The notes under the pieces were generated by a model, which searched no databases, was not told the origin of the DNA, and saw only the letters and a program-made list of their open reading frames with translations. DNA of 64,000 nucleotides from DATFES01 sp035457725 (GTDB lineage Bacteria; Pseudomonadota; Alphaproteobacteria; CACIAM-22H2), in NCBI GenBank assembly GCA_035457725.1, contig DATIBC010000065.1:10196-74195 (forward strand). The letters are read 5' to 3'. Numbering within the stretch: the first letter of the stretch is position 1; the number at the start of each line of letters is the position of its first letter. Shown here in pieces: positions 17,571-26,568 of this stretch. A program made the translations under genes and the position numbers.

Positions 17571-18680
17571 TCAGCCGCGCCGCTCGAAATCGATCCGCGG
17601 GTCGACGACCGTGTACGTAAGGTCGCTGACGATCTTGATCAGCAGGCCAAGCAGCGTGAAGAAATAGAGTGTGCCGAACATCACCGGATAGTCGCGATTG
17701 AGCGCCGCTTCGAATCCCAGCAGACCGAGGCCATCGAGGGTGAAAATCACCTCGATCAGCAGCGCGCCGGTGAACAGCACGCCGATCAGCGCGCCGGGAA
17801 AACCGGCGATGATCAGCAGCATCGCATTGCGAAAGACGTGGCCATAAAGCACACGCTGCTCGCTCAAACCCTTGGCGCGCGCCGTCACGACGTACTGCTT
17901 ATTGATCTCGTCGAGGAACGAATTTTTGGTCAGCATCGTCAGGCTGGCGAAACCGCCGACGACGAGCGCCGTGACCGGGAGCGCGATGTGCCACAAGTAG
18001 TCCACGACTTGCTCCCACCATGCGAGCTCGGCGAAATTGTCCGAGGTGAGGCCGCGTAGTGGAAAGAGATCGAAAAACCGGCCGCCGGCGAACAGAACGA
18101 TCAGCAGGACAGCGAAGAGGAAGCCGGGGATTGCGTAGCCGATGATGATTGCGCCGCTGCTCCAGACGTCGAAATTGGAGCCGTCGCGGACCGCCTTCTG
18201 GACGCCGAGCGGGATCGATATGAGATAAATCAGAATCGTCGTCCACAGTCCGAGCGAGATCGAAACCGGCATTTTCTCGATGACGAGATCGACCACGCGG
18301 CGGTCGCGGAAGAAGCTGGTGCCGAAATCGAACGTCAAGTAGCGGCCCATCATCAGCACGAAGCGCTCGTAGGCTGGCTTGTCGAAGCCGAAGCGCTGCT
18401 CGATCTCCTTGATGATGCGCGGATCGATGCCCTGCGCGCCGCGGTAGCGGCTGGTTGTCTCGGCGGCGGCGCCCGAACGGCGCTGCTCGCCGCCGGGCCC
18501 GAGTTCGCCGCCGCTGCCGGTGAAGCGCGCGGTGGCTTCGACGGCGGTGCCCTTGATCCGGGCGATCACCACCTCGACCGGACCGCCGGGGGCGAATTGC
18601 ACGATCGCGAAATTAATGACCATGATCCCGAACAGCGTCGGGATCACCAGCAGGAGCCGGCGGACGATATAGGCGAGCAT
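17571..18680 (-). CDS. yejB: Peptide ABC transporter permease, YejB-type
   Basis: A 369-residue inner-membrane permease of the DppB/OppB class. The N-terminal helix YIVRRLLLVIPTLFGIMVI is followed by FAPGGPVE and a long hydrophilic loop rich in Gly, Arg and Glu (about 45-90), the extension that sets YejB apart from DppB. The EAA coupling loop is TARAKGLSEQRVLYGHVFRN. It pairs with the YejE-type permease to form the channel. All four transport genes read leftward with short gaps. Confidence 0.93.
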   Translation of the reverse strand: MLAYIVRRLLLVIPTLFGIMVINFAIVQFAPGGPVEVVIARIKGTAVEATARFTGSGGELGPGGEQRRSGAAAETTSRYRGAQGIDPRIIKEIEQRFGFDKPAYERFVLMMGRYLTFDFGTSFFRDRRVVDLVIEKMPVSISLGLWTTILIYLISIPLGVQKAVRDGSNFDVWSSGAIIIGYAIPGFLFAVLLIVLFAGGRFFDLFPLRGLTSDNFAELAWWEQVVDYLWHIALPVTALVVGGFASLTMLTKNSFLDEINKQYVVTARAKGLSEQRVLYGHVFRNAMLLIIAGFPGALIGVLFTGALLIEVIFTLDGLGLLGFEAALNRDYPVMFGTLYFFTLLGLLIKIVSDLTYTVVDPRIDFERRG

Positions 18681-18724
18681 CGGGGGCTAGCGTGGCATCG
18701 AAGCCATCAGCGTCGGCCGATGGC

Positions 18725-20566
18725 TCACTTGCCGCGCCGCGCGCGCAAGGCGCCGTCTTTTTGCGCGTCGACCCACCAGGTCGACGAGATGAACCCGGCT
18801 TTCGACGGTTTTTCCGGCCATGCGAAGCGGTCCCAGAACGCGACACGGTCGACCCGCGAGTGCCAATGCGGCACGACATAGAAGCCCCATTGCAGGATAC
18901 GGTCGAGCGCCCGCGTGCGCATGACGAGGTTTTGGCGGTCGGGCGCCGATATGATCGCTTCGACGAGCTTGTCGACCGCCGGATCCTTGATTCCGGCGTA
19001 GTTACGCGAACCCCGCACGTCGGCTTTGGCCGCGGACCAGTAGTCGCGCTGTTCGTTGCCGGGAGATTCGGATTGGCCGAACACGACCACCGTCATGTCG
19101 TAGTCGAATTCGTCGAGTCGTCTCTGGTATTGCGCGGTATCCACTGTGCGCACCCGAGCGTCGATGCCAAGCCGCCGGAGATTCTGCGAATAGGGAAGCG
19201 ATATGCGCTCCCATTGCGGGTCGGAAAGCAAGATTTCGAAGGCTAATTGCTCGCCCGCGGCGTTGACCAGCTTCAGGTCCTTGATCGTCCAACCGGCCTC
19301 GCGCAGCAGGCGGAGCGCCTCGCGCTGGTTGTCGCGCCAATTGCCGCTGCCGTCGGTTTTTGGCGGATTGTACTCGCGCGCCAGCACTTCCGCCGGCAGT
19401 CGGTCCTTGAACGGCTCGAGTAGCTTAATCTCCTCGTCGCTCGGCGTTCCGCGCGCCGCCAGCTCGGAATTATCGAAGTAGCTGCGCGTGCGCGTGTAGG
19501 CGTTGTAGAAGAGGTTGCGGTTCGACCATTCGAAATCGAAGGCATAGGTGAGCGCCTGGCGCAGGCGGCGATCCTGGAACACCGCACGCCGCGTGTTCAT
19601 CACGAAGCCTTGCATGCCGTTGGTGCGTTCCTCGGGTATTTCGACCTTCTTGATCAGGCCCTGCGCCAGCGCCGGACTCTCGTATCCGGTCGCCCAGTTC
19701 TTGGCCGAGTTTTCCTGGCGGATGTCGTACTCGCCGGCCTTGAACGCCTCCAGCGCCACCGTCTGGTCGCGGTAATAATCGATGCGGATGACGTCGAAAT
19801 TGTTCTGTCCAGCGTTGATCGGCAGATCCTCCGCCCACCAATTAACGACCCGCCGCAAAACGATGAAGCGACCCGGCTCGAAGGACTCGATGCGATAGGG
19901 ACCGGCGCCGGGCGGCGGCTCCAAGGTGGTTTTGTCGAAGCCGTTTTTTTCCCACCATGCGCGCGATAGCACGGGAAGTTGACCTATGATCAGCGGCAGT
20001 TCGCGGTTCTCGCCGGGGGTGAAGCCGAACTTGACGGTGCGCTCGCCCGCCTTCTCGACCTTGGCCACGTCGTTGTAATACGAGCGATAGAAGGGATGGC
20101 CCTTCGCTCGCAACGTTTCAAACGTCCAGATCACGTCGTCGACCGTGATCGGCGTGCCGTCATTGAACTTCGCTTCGCGGCGTAAGGTGAACGCAACCCA
20201 TGAGCGGTCGGTCGGCGTTTCGATCGTCTCGCAGACCAGGCAGTATTCGGTGAACGGCTCGTCGGCCGAGGAGACCATGAGAGTGGCTTGCGTCGAGCCA
20301 ACCGCGCCAGCTGGAACGCCGCGCAGGATGTAGGGGTTGAAGCTGTCGAAGGTACCGATGGAGTAGAACTTGACCTCGCCGCCTTTCGGCGCGGCGGGGT
20401 TGACGTAGTCGAAATGGCGGAAATCGGCCTTGTATTTGACGTCGCCGTGCATGGCGAGCGCATGGCCGACATACGTGCCTTGGCCGCGGGCGTCGCCGTT
20501 TGGAGCGAGCGCCAAGGCCGGCAGGAGCAGGCAGGCGGCGAGCGCGGGCGCGAGGCGCAACATCAT
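18725..20566 (-). CDS. yejA: Extracellular solute-binding protein of a YejABEF-type peptide importer
   Basis: A 613-residue periplasmic binding protein of family 5 (SBP_bac_5), the YejA subgroup. A Sec signal peptide covers about the first 28 residues. Typical landmarks are GTFDSFNPYILRG near the mature start, VAFTLRREAKFNDGTPITVDD and GQLPVLSRAWWEKNG. YejA proteins bind peptides and microcin C and are larger than DppA. It is the first gene of the leftward operon yejABEF-ghrA. A GGAAGGA ribosome site precedes the start and a promoter candidate lies at 20606-20635. Confidence 0.93.
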   Translation of the reverse strand: MMLRLAPALAACLLLPALALAPNGDARGQGTYVGHALAMHGDVKYKADFRHFDYVNPAAPKGGEVKFYSIGTFDSFNPYILRGVPAGAVGSTQATLMVSSADEPFTEYCLVCETIETPTDRSWVAFTLRREAKFNDGTPITVDDVIWTFETLRAKGHPFYRSYYNDVAKVEKAGERTVKFGFTPGENRELPLIIGQLPVLSRAWWEKNGFDKTTLEPPPGAGPYRIESFEPGRFIVLRRVVNWWAEDLPINAGQNNFDVIRIDYYRDQTVALEAFKAGEYDIRQENSAKNWATGYESPALAQGLIKKVEIPEERTNGMQGFVMNTRRAVFQDRRLRQALTYAFDFEWSNRNLFYNAYTRTRSYFDNSELAARGTPSDEEIKLLEPFKDRLPAEVLAREYNPPKTDGSGNWRDNQREALRLLREAGWTIKDLKLVNAAGEQLAFEILLSDPQWERISLPYSQNLRRLGIDARVRTVDTAQYQRRLDEFDYDMTVVVFGQSESPGNEQRDYWSAAKADVRGSRNYAGIKDPAVDKLVEAIISAPDRQNLVMRTRALDRILQWGFYVVPHWHSRVDRVAFWDRFAWPEKPSKAGFISSTWWVDAQKDGALRARRGK

Positions 20567-20605
20567 GGCGGTCCTTCCCGTCGCAGAATCACGAATCTGC
20601 CCTGA

Positions 20606-20635
20606 AATCTAGCCTGCGAAGCGGCGGCGGCTCAA
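20606..20635 (-). promoter_or_regulatory. Candidate promoter of the yejABEF operon
   Basis: On the minus strand TTGAGC (20635-20630) and TAGATT (20611-20606) are 18 bases apart, each matching four of six consensus positions. The start point would fall about 30 bases before the yejA start codon. Confidence 0.4.
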
Positions 20636-20704
20636 AGAAGATTTCCGTGAGCTAACTCCGCGTTTGCGGCGCCAATGGGGCACGTCAGGCGGCGCACCAC
20701 CGCC

Positions 20705-21484
20705 TCAGCTCGACAAGATTTCGATCCCGGCGCGGTGCACCCGCGAATCGCCGGCGGCGATGATGCGGCTCTTGGGTGTCGCCAGATCGAGCGGGCTTCC
20801 GTGCCAATCGGTACAACGCCCCCCGGCGCCCTCGAGAACCGGAACCAGCGCCGCCCAATCGTATGCACTGAGACCGGCCTCGATGACCAGATCGGCGAAG
20901 CCGCTGGCGACCAGACCGTATGCATAACAATCGCCGCCGTAGAGCGGGAACTTAACGGCTCGCCGCACCCGATCGAAGCGCTCGAAATCGCTTGCCTCGA
21001 ACATCTGGGGCGAGGTGCAGTAGAGCCATGCCTTGGCGAGGTCGGGGCACGGGCGGGTGCGTGCTTCGCGCCCCTGATGGAGCGTCGGGCGTCCGCTCGC
21101 AGCGGTCCACCGTTCGGCGACCGCCGGGCAATCGATCACGCCGATGATCGGTCGACCGTCGCGGCAAAGCGCGATCAACGATCCAAACAGCGGCCGGCCG
21201 GTGACGAAGGACTTAGTGCCGTCGATGGGATCGAGCACCCAGAGGTGACTGGCGCCACCGCGGGTCACACCGAACTCCTCGCCGATGATGCCGTGATTGG
21301 GAAAAGCCGTTTCGATCATGGTCCGCATCGCCGCTTCGGCATCGCGATCGGCGACGGTCACCGGCGAAGCATCAGCCTTGTCGTCGACCGAAACCGGGGT
21401 GCGGAAATGACGGCGGATGATCTGGCTCGCCGCATTGGCCAAATCTTCGGCGAGCGCCAGATAGGAATCGACCGAGTCGCGCAT
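20705..21484 (-). CDS. hisN: Histidinol-phosphatase, inositol monophosphatase family
   Basis: A 259-residue Mg-dependent phosphatase of the inositol monophosphatase family. The metal site is complete: Glu69-Glu70 in IGEEFG, and Asp85, Asp88 in LDPIDGT, with the C-terminal AYDWAALVPVLEGAGG supplying the last aspartate. The pattern VDDKADASPVTVADRDAE and the segment FPLYGGDCYAYG resemble the HisN group that performs the penultimate step of histidine synthesis in alphaproteobacteria. No other his gene is nearby, so the specific function rests on subfamily resemblance. Confidence 0.85.
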   Translation of the reverse strand: MRDSVDSYLALAEDLANAASQIIRRHFRTPVSVDDKADASPVTVADRDAEAAMRTMIETAFPNHGIIGEEFGVTRGGASHLWVLDPIDGTKSFVTGRPLFGSLIALCRDGRPIIGVIDCPAVAERWTAASGRPTLHQGREARTRPCPDLAKAWLYCTSPQMFEASDFERFDRVRRAVKFPLYGGDCYAYGLVASGFADLVIEAGLSAYDWAALVPVLEGAGGRCTDWHGSPLDLATPKSRIIAAGDSRVHRAGIEILSS

Positions 21485-21562
21485 TTGCCACCCGGACTAT
21501 GCCGTCGGGTCGGCCAGAAATGAAGGAAATTTGCGCCCGTCGGCGCGGGAACCGATTCGGGC

Positions 21563-22096
21563 TCAGGCGCCGGGGCGCGGACCGGCGGTGAAGGCGCCGA
21601 GCAGGTAATCGATCGCCGATGGATCGTCGCCGAGCGGGAGGACGATCATGCGGAACATCATTTCGACGCCGTTGTCCTCGCGCCACGAACCGGCCTCGTC
21701 GATCGGGCTGCGGAGCGTGACGACGGCGCGTTGAAAGAACAGGATCCGCTCGCGGATCCGCGGCGGCATCAGCTCGCTCACTTTGCGGCCGACTGGATTG
21801 CAATCGAAAAAGCGCCGCAATCCCGGCCCGGCGACCTCGACCACGTAATCGTTGGGAGTGGGCCCTACCCGGATGATGAAGACATTCTCGAACCAAGGTG
21901 CCGGATGCGGACCAGGCAAGTCGACCTGTGCGCGCCGCGGCATCCGCCGCGGGCCGGCGAGCGTTCGCCAATAATTGTGCAGGCGTGCGCTGGCCCGGCG
22001 TTCGGCCGGCAGCAGATTCGCCACGCCGGCGATTTCCTCGGGCAAGGTGCCTGCCAGGAGCGGAATTGCTGGGTCGGTCGTTGGGATGTCAGGCAT
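21563..22096 (-). CDS. PAS domain-containing protein (PAS_5-like)
   Basis: A 177-residue soluble protein with one PAS-like domain. The pattern LHNYWRTLAGPRRMPRRAQV (about 40-59), then VFIIRVGPTPNDYVVEVAGPGLRRFF and VGRKVSELM, is that of the PAS_5 family common in Rhodospirillales. No output domain, so it is probably a stand-alone sensor or adaptor whose partner is unknown. It reads with hisN, 78 bases apart. Start chosen at the first ATG; no membrane segment seen. Confidence 0.75.
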   Translation of the reverse strand: MPDIPTTDPAIPLLAGTLPEEIAGVANLLPAERRASARLHNYWRTLAGPRRMPRRAQVDLPGPHPAPWFENVFIIRVGPTPNDYVVEVAGPGLRRFFDCNPVGRKVSELMPPRIRERILFFQRAVVTLRSPIDEAGSWREDNGVEMMFRMIVLPLGDDPSAIDYLLGAFTAGPRPGA

Positions 22097-22222
22097 CGCC
22101 TAGTCGGGCGCCCTGCGGCGGTCGAATTAATGACGACGCAAGTTTCGCCGCTATTCGTAAATTTTCGTTGAAGCCAGGCCAAAATCGCCCGCATCGCCGC
22201 AGTTTAACGGCGCCGAGGCGGC

Positions 22223-22783
22223 CTAGGGTAGGGGCTTCGGGCTGTCCGACAGCGTGCGCAGGTAGGCGATGACGTTGGCGCGGTCCTCGGGCTTTTTAAG
22301 CCCCGCGAAGGTCATCTTGGTGCCTGGTAGGTAGGCCTTGGGATTGGCCAGAAAAGCGTTCAGCGCCTCGTAGGTCCAGGCTGCGTCGTCGCCGCTTTTG
22401 CCGGCCGCGGCGGTGAGCGCGTTCGAGTAGCTGTAGCCGCCGGTATGCGCCTTCTTGTTTCCGACGGTGTCCCACAGATTGGGGCCGACGCCGTTCTTGC
22501 CGCCCTTGTCCGGCGTGTGGCACGACGTGCACTGCTTGAACGTCGCCTTACCGGCCTCGGGATTGGCCGCGGCAAGCAGCGGGGCGATCGGCGCTAGCGC
22601 CGCCGGGGCCGCGGCGGTCTGCGTTCCGCCCTTCGCTTCGGCGCCAACGCCGGCGACGACATAGGCGTTCTGAGCCGGCATTTTCGGGTGTACGAGGATA
22701 TTGCCGAGATGACCGATCACCGTGGTGACCAGCAGCGCCATCAGCAGCGCACCGGCGATCTTGTTGAGCTCGAACGTATTCAT
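22223..22783 (-). CDS. Membrane-anchored class I cytochrome c
   Basis: A 186-residue c-type cytochrome. An N-terminal uncleaved helix (about 9-27) anchors it to the inner membrane, followed by an Ala/Pro-rich linker (about 45-75) and the heme domain. Heme attachment is C85-TS-C88-H89 and the axial methionine is Met157 in PGTKMTFAG. This is the CycM/c552 layout that carries electrons between the bc1 complex and the aa3 oxidase in alphaproteobacteria. It is divergent from kdsB, with 186 bases between the start codons. Confidence 0.92.
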   Translation of the reverse strand: MNTFELNKIAGALLMALLVTTVIGHLGNILVHPKMPAQNAYVVAGVGAEAKGGTQTAAAPAALAPIAPLLAAANPEAGKATFKQCTSCHTPDKGGKNGVGPNLWDTVGNKKAHTGGYSYSNALTAAAGKSGDDAAWTYEALNAFLANPKAYLPGTKMTFAGLKKPEDRANVIAYLRTLSDSPKPLP

Positions 22784-22969
22784 GCCCCGCTACCCTCGGC
22801 TCGATGTGTCTGCGGCGACGCGCATCGCGCGCGGCATCGACTATGGCCCGGCAACCGCGGCCGTTATATCGTGCGCGCGCCAGCGCTGCCAAGCCCCCGC
22901 GGCGGCGAGCGATGGCGAGGATTGCGACCAAATGACGCAGTCGGTGAAAGGCCTTAAATCGTCCTGACG

Positions 22970-23731
22970 ATGCCGCCGCCTCGCCGCCCCATAGTGGTGA
23001 TTCCCGCGCGCCTCACGGCGACGCGGCTGCCTGACAAGCCGCTCGCCGACATCAATGGACGGCCGATGATCGTCCATGTCTGGCAACGCGCCTGTGAAGC
23101 CGACCTCGGACCGGTGTTGGTCGCGGCCGGCGAGCCGGAGATCGTCGCGGCGGTTCGCGCCGCTGGCGGTCAAGCCGTGCTGACCCGCGCCGATCACCCC
23201 TCGGGGTCGGATCGCATCTTCGAGGCGCTCGAAACGTTCGATCCCGATGCGCGGCACGATGCGGTGATCAACGTTCAGGGCGATTTGCCGACCATTGCGC
23301 CCGATGCGGTGCGCGCTGCGCTGACGCCGCTCGACGAGGACGCCGTCGACGTCGCCACGATCGCCGCCGAGATCCGGCGTGAGGACGAGCGCCACGACCC
23401 GAACGTCGTGAAGGTGGCGAGCGCGTTTGAACGCGTGGGTGGCGACGGCCGCACGCCGGTCGGCCGGGCGCTCTATTTTTCGCGCGCGACGATTCCGTCG
23501 GGCGTGGGCCCGCATTACCATCACATCGGCCTCTACGCCTATCGCCGTAAGGCGCTGGCGCGCTTTGTCCAGCTGCCGCAAGGGGTGCTGGAAAAACGCG
23601 AGCGCCTTGAGCAGCTCCGCGCGTTGGAGAACGGCATGCGAATCGACGTGGCGCGCGTTGACACGGTTCCGCTCGGCGTCGATACTCCGGCCGATCTCGA
23701 ACGGGCGCGCGCGCTTCTCCGGTTGCGTTGA
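22970..23731 (+). CDS. kdsB: 3-deoxy-manno-octulosonate cytidylyltransferase
   Basis: A 253-residue CMP-Kdo synthetase, which activates Kdo with CTP for lipid A/LPS core assembly. Landmarks are VVIPARLTATRLPDKPL (nucleotide-binding loop, about 6-22), RPMIVHVWQRA, NVQGDLPTI (metal Asp) and HYHHIGLYAYRRKAL. Full length for the family. Its stop lies 50 bases before the preferred start of prephenate dehydratase, a pair often seen in alphaproteobacteria. Presence implies an LPS with Kdo. Confidence 0.95.
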   Translation: MPPPRRPIVVIPARLTATRLPDKPLADINGRPMIVHVWQRACEADLGPVLVAAGEPEIVAAVRAAGGQAVLTRADHPSGSDRIFEALETFDPDARHDAVINVQGDLPTIAPDAVRAALTPLDEDAVDVATIAAEIRREDERHDPNVVKVASAFERVGGDGRTPVGRALYFSRATIPSGVGPHYHHIGLYAYRRKALARFVQLPQGVLEKRERLEQLRALENGMRIDVARVDTVPLGVDTPADLERARALLRLR

Positions 23732-23781
23732 TCGCCTATCGCCCTCGGCGCGCCAGGCGCGCTTCAGCTGAACCTTTGCCA

Positions 23782-24660
23782 ATGGCCGCCACCGCGAGAA
23801 CCGCCGCACGCCGCATCGCCTTCCAAGGATTTCCCGGCGCCTATTCGCATCTCGCGTGCCGTCACGCCTATCCGCGAATGTCGCCGGTGCCCTGCGCCAG
23901 CTTCGAGGATGCCTTCGCCGCCGTGCGCGATCGTCGCGCCGCGCTCGCCATGATTCCAATCGAAAACTCGGTTGCCGGGCGCGTCGCCGACGTCCATCAC
24001 CTGATGCCGCAATCGCGGCTGCACATCGTCGCGGAACATTTCCAGCGCGTGAACCATCATTTGCTGGCGGTACCGGGAGCCTCGCTGAAGACGATCCGAA
24101 CTGTCCACAGCCACGTCCAGGCGCTCGACCAGTGCCGCACGATCACCCGTGAGCTGGGGCTTAAGCGGGCGGTTGCCGCCGATACCGCGGGCGCAGCGGC
24201 GGAAGTCGCCGCGGCGGGCGACGTGACGCGCGCGGCGATCGCTTCGGCGCTGGCCGGCGAGATCTACGGTCTCAAGTCGCTGCGCAAGAACATCGAAGAC
24301 GCCGAGCACAACACCACGCGGTTCGTCGTGCTTGCGTCCAGGCCGTTCGACCCCGACCGGCGCAAGGGGCAGGTACTGACCACGTTCATCTTTCGCGTCC
24401 AGAGCGTTCCGGCCGCGCTGTACAAGGCGCTCGGCGGCTTCGCCACCAACGGCGTCAACATGACCAAGCTCGAGAGCTACCTGATCGGCGGATACTTCGA
24501 GGCGGCACGGTTCTATTGCGACGTCGAAGGCCATCCGGACGATCCGCCGCTCAAGCGCGCGCTCGCCGAACTCAAGTTCTTTTCGCGCGAGCTGACGATT
24601 CTCGGCAGCTACTACGCGCATCCTTACCGTTCGCGCGGCCGTCCCGACGAAAGCGACTGA
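23782..24660 (+). CDS. pheA: Prephenate dehydratase
   Basis: A 292-residue prephenate dehydratase, converting prephenate to phenylpyruvate for phenylalanine synthesis. The catalytic domain (about 10-190) shows IAFQGFPGAYSHLA, IPIENSVAGRV and the signature NTTRFVVL. A C-terminal ACT domain (about 200-280) starts TTFIFRVQSVPAALYKAL and has NMTKLESY, giving feedback by phenylalanine. No chorismate mutase part is fused. The start at 23782 is preferred; a TTG at 23728 would overlap the kdsB stop and add 18 basic residues. Its last 37 bases overlap the convergent cytochrome gene. Confidence 0.93.
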   Translation: MAATARTAARRIAFQGFPGAYSHLACRHAYPRMSPVPCASFEDAFAAVRDRRAALAMIPIENSVAGRVADVHHLMPQSRLHIVAEHFQRVNHHLLAVPGASLKTIRTVHSHVQALDQCRTITRELGLKRAVAADTAGAAAEVAAAGDVTRAAIASALAGEIYGLKSLRKNIEDAEHNTTRFVVLASRPFDPDRRKGQVLTTFIFRVQSVPAALYKALGGFATNGVNMTKLESYLIGGYFEAARFYCDVEGHPDDPPLKRALAELKFFSRELTILGSYYAHPYRSRGRPDESD

Positions 24661-25037
24661 GCGGACGAGCCAGCCGCCGATTCTCGTTTCAGGAAGGCGA
24701 TGATGTCGGCGCGCTCGACGGCGTCGCCTAGTCGAAATCCCATGCGCTGTCCGGGTATGAGCGCCTGCGGGTTGGTCAGCCATTTGTCGAGCGTCGCTTC
24801 GTCCCAGACGATTTCCGATCGCTTGAGCGCCGGCGAATAGTTGTAGCCGGGCACGGCGCCCGCCTTTCGGCCGAACACCCCACGGTGCGCCGGTCCGACC
24901 CGATTGGCGTCCAGCGAGTGGCAGGCGAAGCAACGCCGCTCATAGAGATCTTCGCCGCGTTCGGGATCGCCCGCCGCAGCGCCCGGCTGCGGCGCCATTA
25001 GGGCGATCGCGAAGAGCATGATTGCAAAGCGGGGCAT
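24624..25037 (-). CDS. Soluble class I cytochrome c
   Basis: A 137-residue periplasmic cytochrome c. A Sec signal peptide ends near GAAAG (residue 22-23). Heme binding is C36-FA-C39-H40 and the axial methionine is Met99 in PGQRMGF. Sequence resembles mitochondrial-type/c2 cytochromes, including NYSPALKRSEIVWDEATL. The C-terminal tail is Ser/Arg rich and overlaps pheA by 37 bases tail to tail. It lies downstream of the ferritin-like lipoprotein and sigma/anti-sigma genes on the same strand and may belong to that regulon. Confidence 0.92.
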   Translation of the reverse strand: MPRFAIMLFAIALMAPQPGAAAGDPERGEDLYERRCFACHSLDANRVGPAHRGVFGRKAGAVPGYNYSPALKRSEIVWDEATLDKWLTNPQALIPGQRMGFRLGDAVERADIIAFLKRESAAGSSAQSLSSGRPRER

Positions 25038-25119
25038 CGACGAATCCGATTGGCTGAAGCGGATGCCGGGCCAGCGCGACGGGGATCATCGCACCGGCCC
25101 GAATCCTCCCGCAGTCGAC

Positions 25120-25719
25120 TCAGGCGCCGAACGCCAGCGCCTTGACGGGGAGCTTGTCGCCAAGCGTTTGCGCCAAGACGGTCCAGTGCATCGTCTCGTC
25201 GGCGACGAGGCGCGCGGCGACTTGCGCCAGCGCACGATCGCCGAACGACGGCATGACGCCGATATAGGCGTTGGCGGCGGCACGCTCGAGCCGTGCGGCA
25301 AGGCGCAGCACGTCGGTTTGCGACTTGAGCGAGGCGGCGTTGAGCGCCCGCGCATACTCGTCCTTCGATTTCGGCGCCACCGGCGTTCCGCCGAGCTTGC
25401 GGATGGCGCCGATCAGGATCTCGCGGTGCTCCTCGTGATGGTTCTTGAACATCACCGCCACGTCGAGCACCGGCTTTTGCAGCAAGCCGCTTTCCGCGCC
25501 GAGTTGGTAGGCGGTAATGCCCTCGTGCTCGAGGCCGAGCGCGGCGTTCAGGATCGCCGCATCGCTGGCTGAATTGCTCGCTCCTTGAGCCAGACTCTCG
25601 CAGCCGACGATGAGCGCCACCGCGCTCGCCGAAAGCGTCGCCTTTCCGACGCCGGAAAGAAACGCGCGACGCTCGGCGATGAATCCGGCTGGCGGTCGAA
25701 TTATGGCGGAATCGTTCAT
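25120..25719 (-). CDS. Ferritin-like domain protein with twin-arginine lipoprotein signal
   Basis: A 199-residue protein. The N-terminus combines a twin-arginine-like motif (ERRAFLSGVG) with a hydrophobic core and a lipobox (LIVGC at about residue 40), so it is likely a Tat-exported lipoprotein. The rest is a four-helix ferritin-like bundle with carboxylate and histidine pairs in GLEHEGITAY, NHHEEHREIL and DETMHW, the Ferritin_2 pattern. Members are often co-encoded with ECF sigma/anti-sigma pairs, as here, 108 bases upstream. The function of the family is not established; a role in oxidative or metal stress is inference. Confidence 0.82.
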   Translation of the reverse strand: MNDSAIIRPPAGFIAERRAFLSGVGKATLSASAVALIVGCESLAQGASNSASDAAILNAALGLEHEGITAYQLGAESGLLQKPVLDVAVMFKNHHEEHREILIGAIRKLGGTPVAPKSKDEYARALNAASLKSQTDVLRLAARLERAAANAYIGVMPSFGDRALAQVAARLVADETMHWTVLAQTLGDKLPVKALAFGA

Positions 25720-25747
25720 GACTTCTCCCTTCGTATTGCGGGGTTGA

Positions 25748-25796
25748 TCCGGATAGGCGCCTCTCGGCGCTACGCCCGATCGGGCGCTTATCCGGA
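25748..25796. repeat. REP-like palindromic element
   Basis: TCCGGATAGGCGC (25748-25760) pairs with GCGCTTATCCGGA (25784-25796) with one mismatch. A second perfect palindrome, CGCCCGATCGGGCG (25773-25786), sits inside it. The outer arm ending TTATCCGG with trailing AACTAC resembles enterobacterial REP sequences. It lies in the 108-base gap between the anti-sigma and ferritin-like genes, where it may stop or protect the transcript. Confidence 0.55.
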
Positions 25797-25827
25797 ACTA
25801 CGCAGGGAGACCTCGGATGGATGCAGC

Positions 25828-26568
25828 TCAGCTATCGCCGACGACGAGCTTGCCGGTGAATAAGACTGGTCCGGTCGGCGCTCCAGTCGGCGACCCGCCG
25901 GGCGGCTCGCGGCTCACGGCAAGCGTAGCGCCGCGTGTAAGAATGCTCTGGATATCGGGCGCCAGTGGCCGCGCGGTCGCTTCGCCTGGGGCGAGCAGGC
26001 CAAGCGAACGCGGCTTGCCGTCGGCGACCACCCACAGCTCGAAGGCGGCCTCGGCGATCGCAGCGACGGCGACGGGACGGGCGAGCAATCGGCGGCTCGA
26101 CGCGTCGACGGTTACCAACCATGCCGGATTGGCGGCGGTGTCATTGAGCACGGCGAGGAGCGCGGGGCCGCCTGCCGGGCGCGGCGCGAAGCCGAGCCAA
26201 AGCGCCAGCGCCACGGCCGCCGCGATGGCGCCGAAGGCGACGCCGCGCCACAAGCTGACGCACCACCACAAGCCAAGGTGACGCGCCAGAAGCGGATCGC
26301 GCGCGCCGATCGCGGGCCCGGCCATGGGGGTTCCCGCCGGTACTTGCGTCGCCGCATCGATGCGGGCCCATAATCCCGGTGGCGGCGGCTCGCCCTCGAG
26401 CCGCTCGACCATCGGCCCCAGCCGCCCTTGCCATTCGGCGACCATGCGGCGCAGCGCCGGGTCGTCGCGCAGGCGAACCTCGAAGCGTTCGCGATGCGCG
26501 CCGGCGAGCGTGCCGAGCACGTACTCGCCGGCCAACTGTTCGAGCTCCTCGCGCGCCGATTCGCTCAT
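25828..26568 (-). CDS. Anti-sigma factor, RskA/anti-sigma-K type
   Basis: A 246-residue single-pass membrane protein. The cytoplasmic N-terminal part (about 1-105) begins LEQLAGEYVLGTLAGAHRER, the zinc-less anti-sigma domain that binds the sigma factor. One helix (GAIAAAVALALWLGF, about 112-127) precedes a periplasmic RskA domain with FELWVVADGKP and SLGLLAPGE. It overlaps the sigma gene by four bases (ATGA at 26565-26568), as is normal for a sigma and its inhibitor. The signal that releases the sigma factor is unknown. Confidence 0.9.
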   Translation of the reverse strand: MSESAREELEQLAGEYVLGTLAGAHRERFEVRLRDDPALRRMVAEWQGRLGPMVERLEGEPPPPGLWARIDAATQVPAGTPMAGPAIGARDPLLARHLGLWWCVSLWRGVAFGAIAAAVALALWLGFAPRPAGGPALLAVLNDTAANPAWLVTVDASSRRLLARPVAVAAIAEAAFELWVVADGKPRSLGLLAPGEATARPLAPDIQSILTRGATLAVSREPPGGSPTGAPTGPVLFTGKLVVGDS

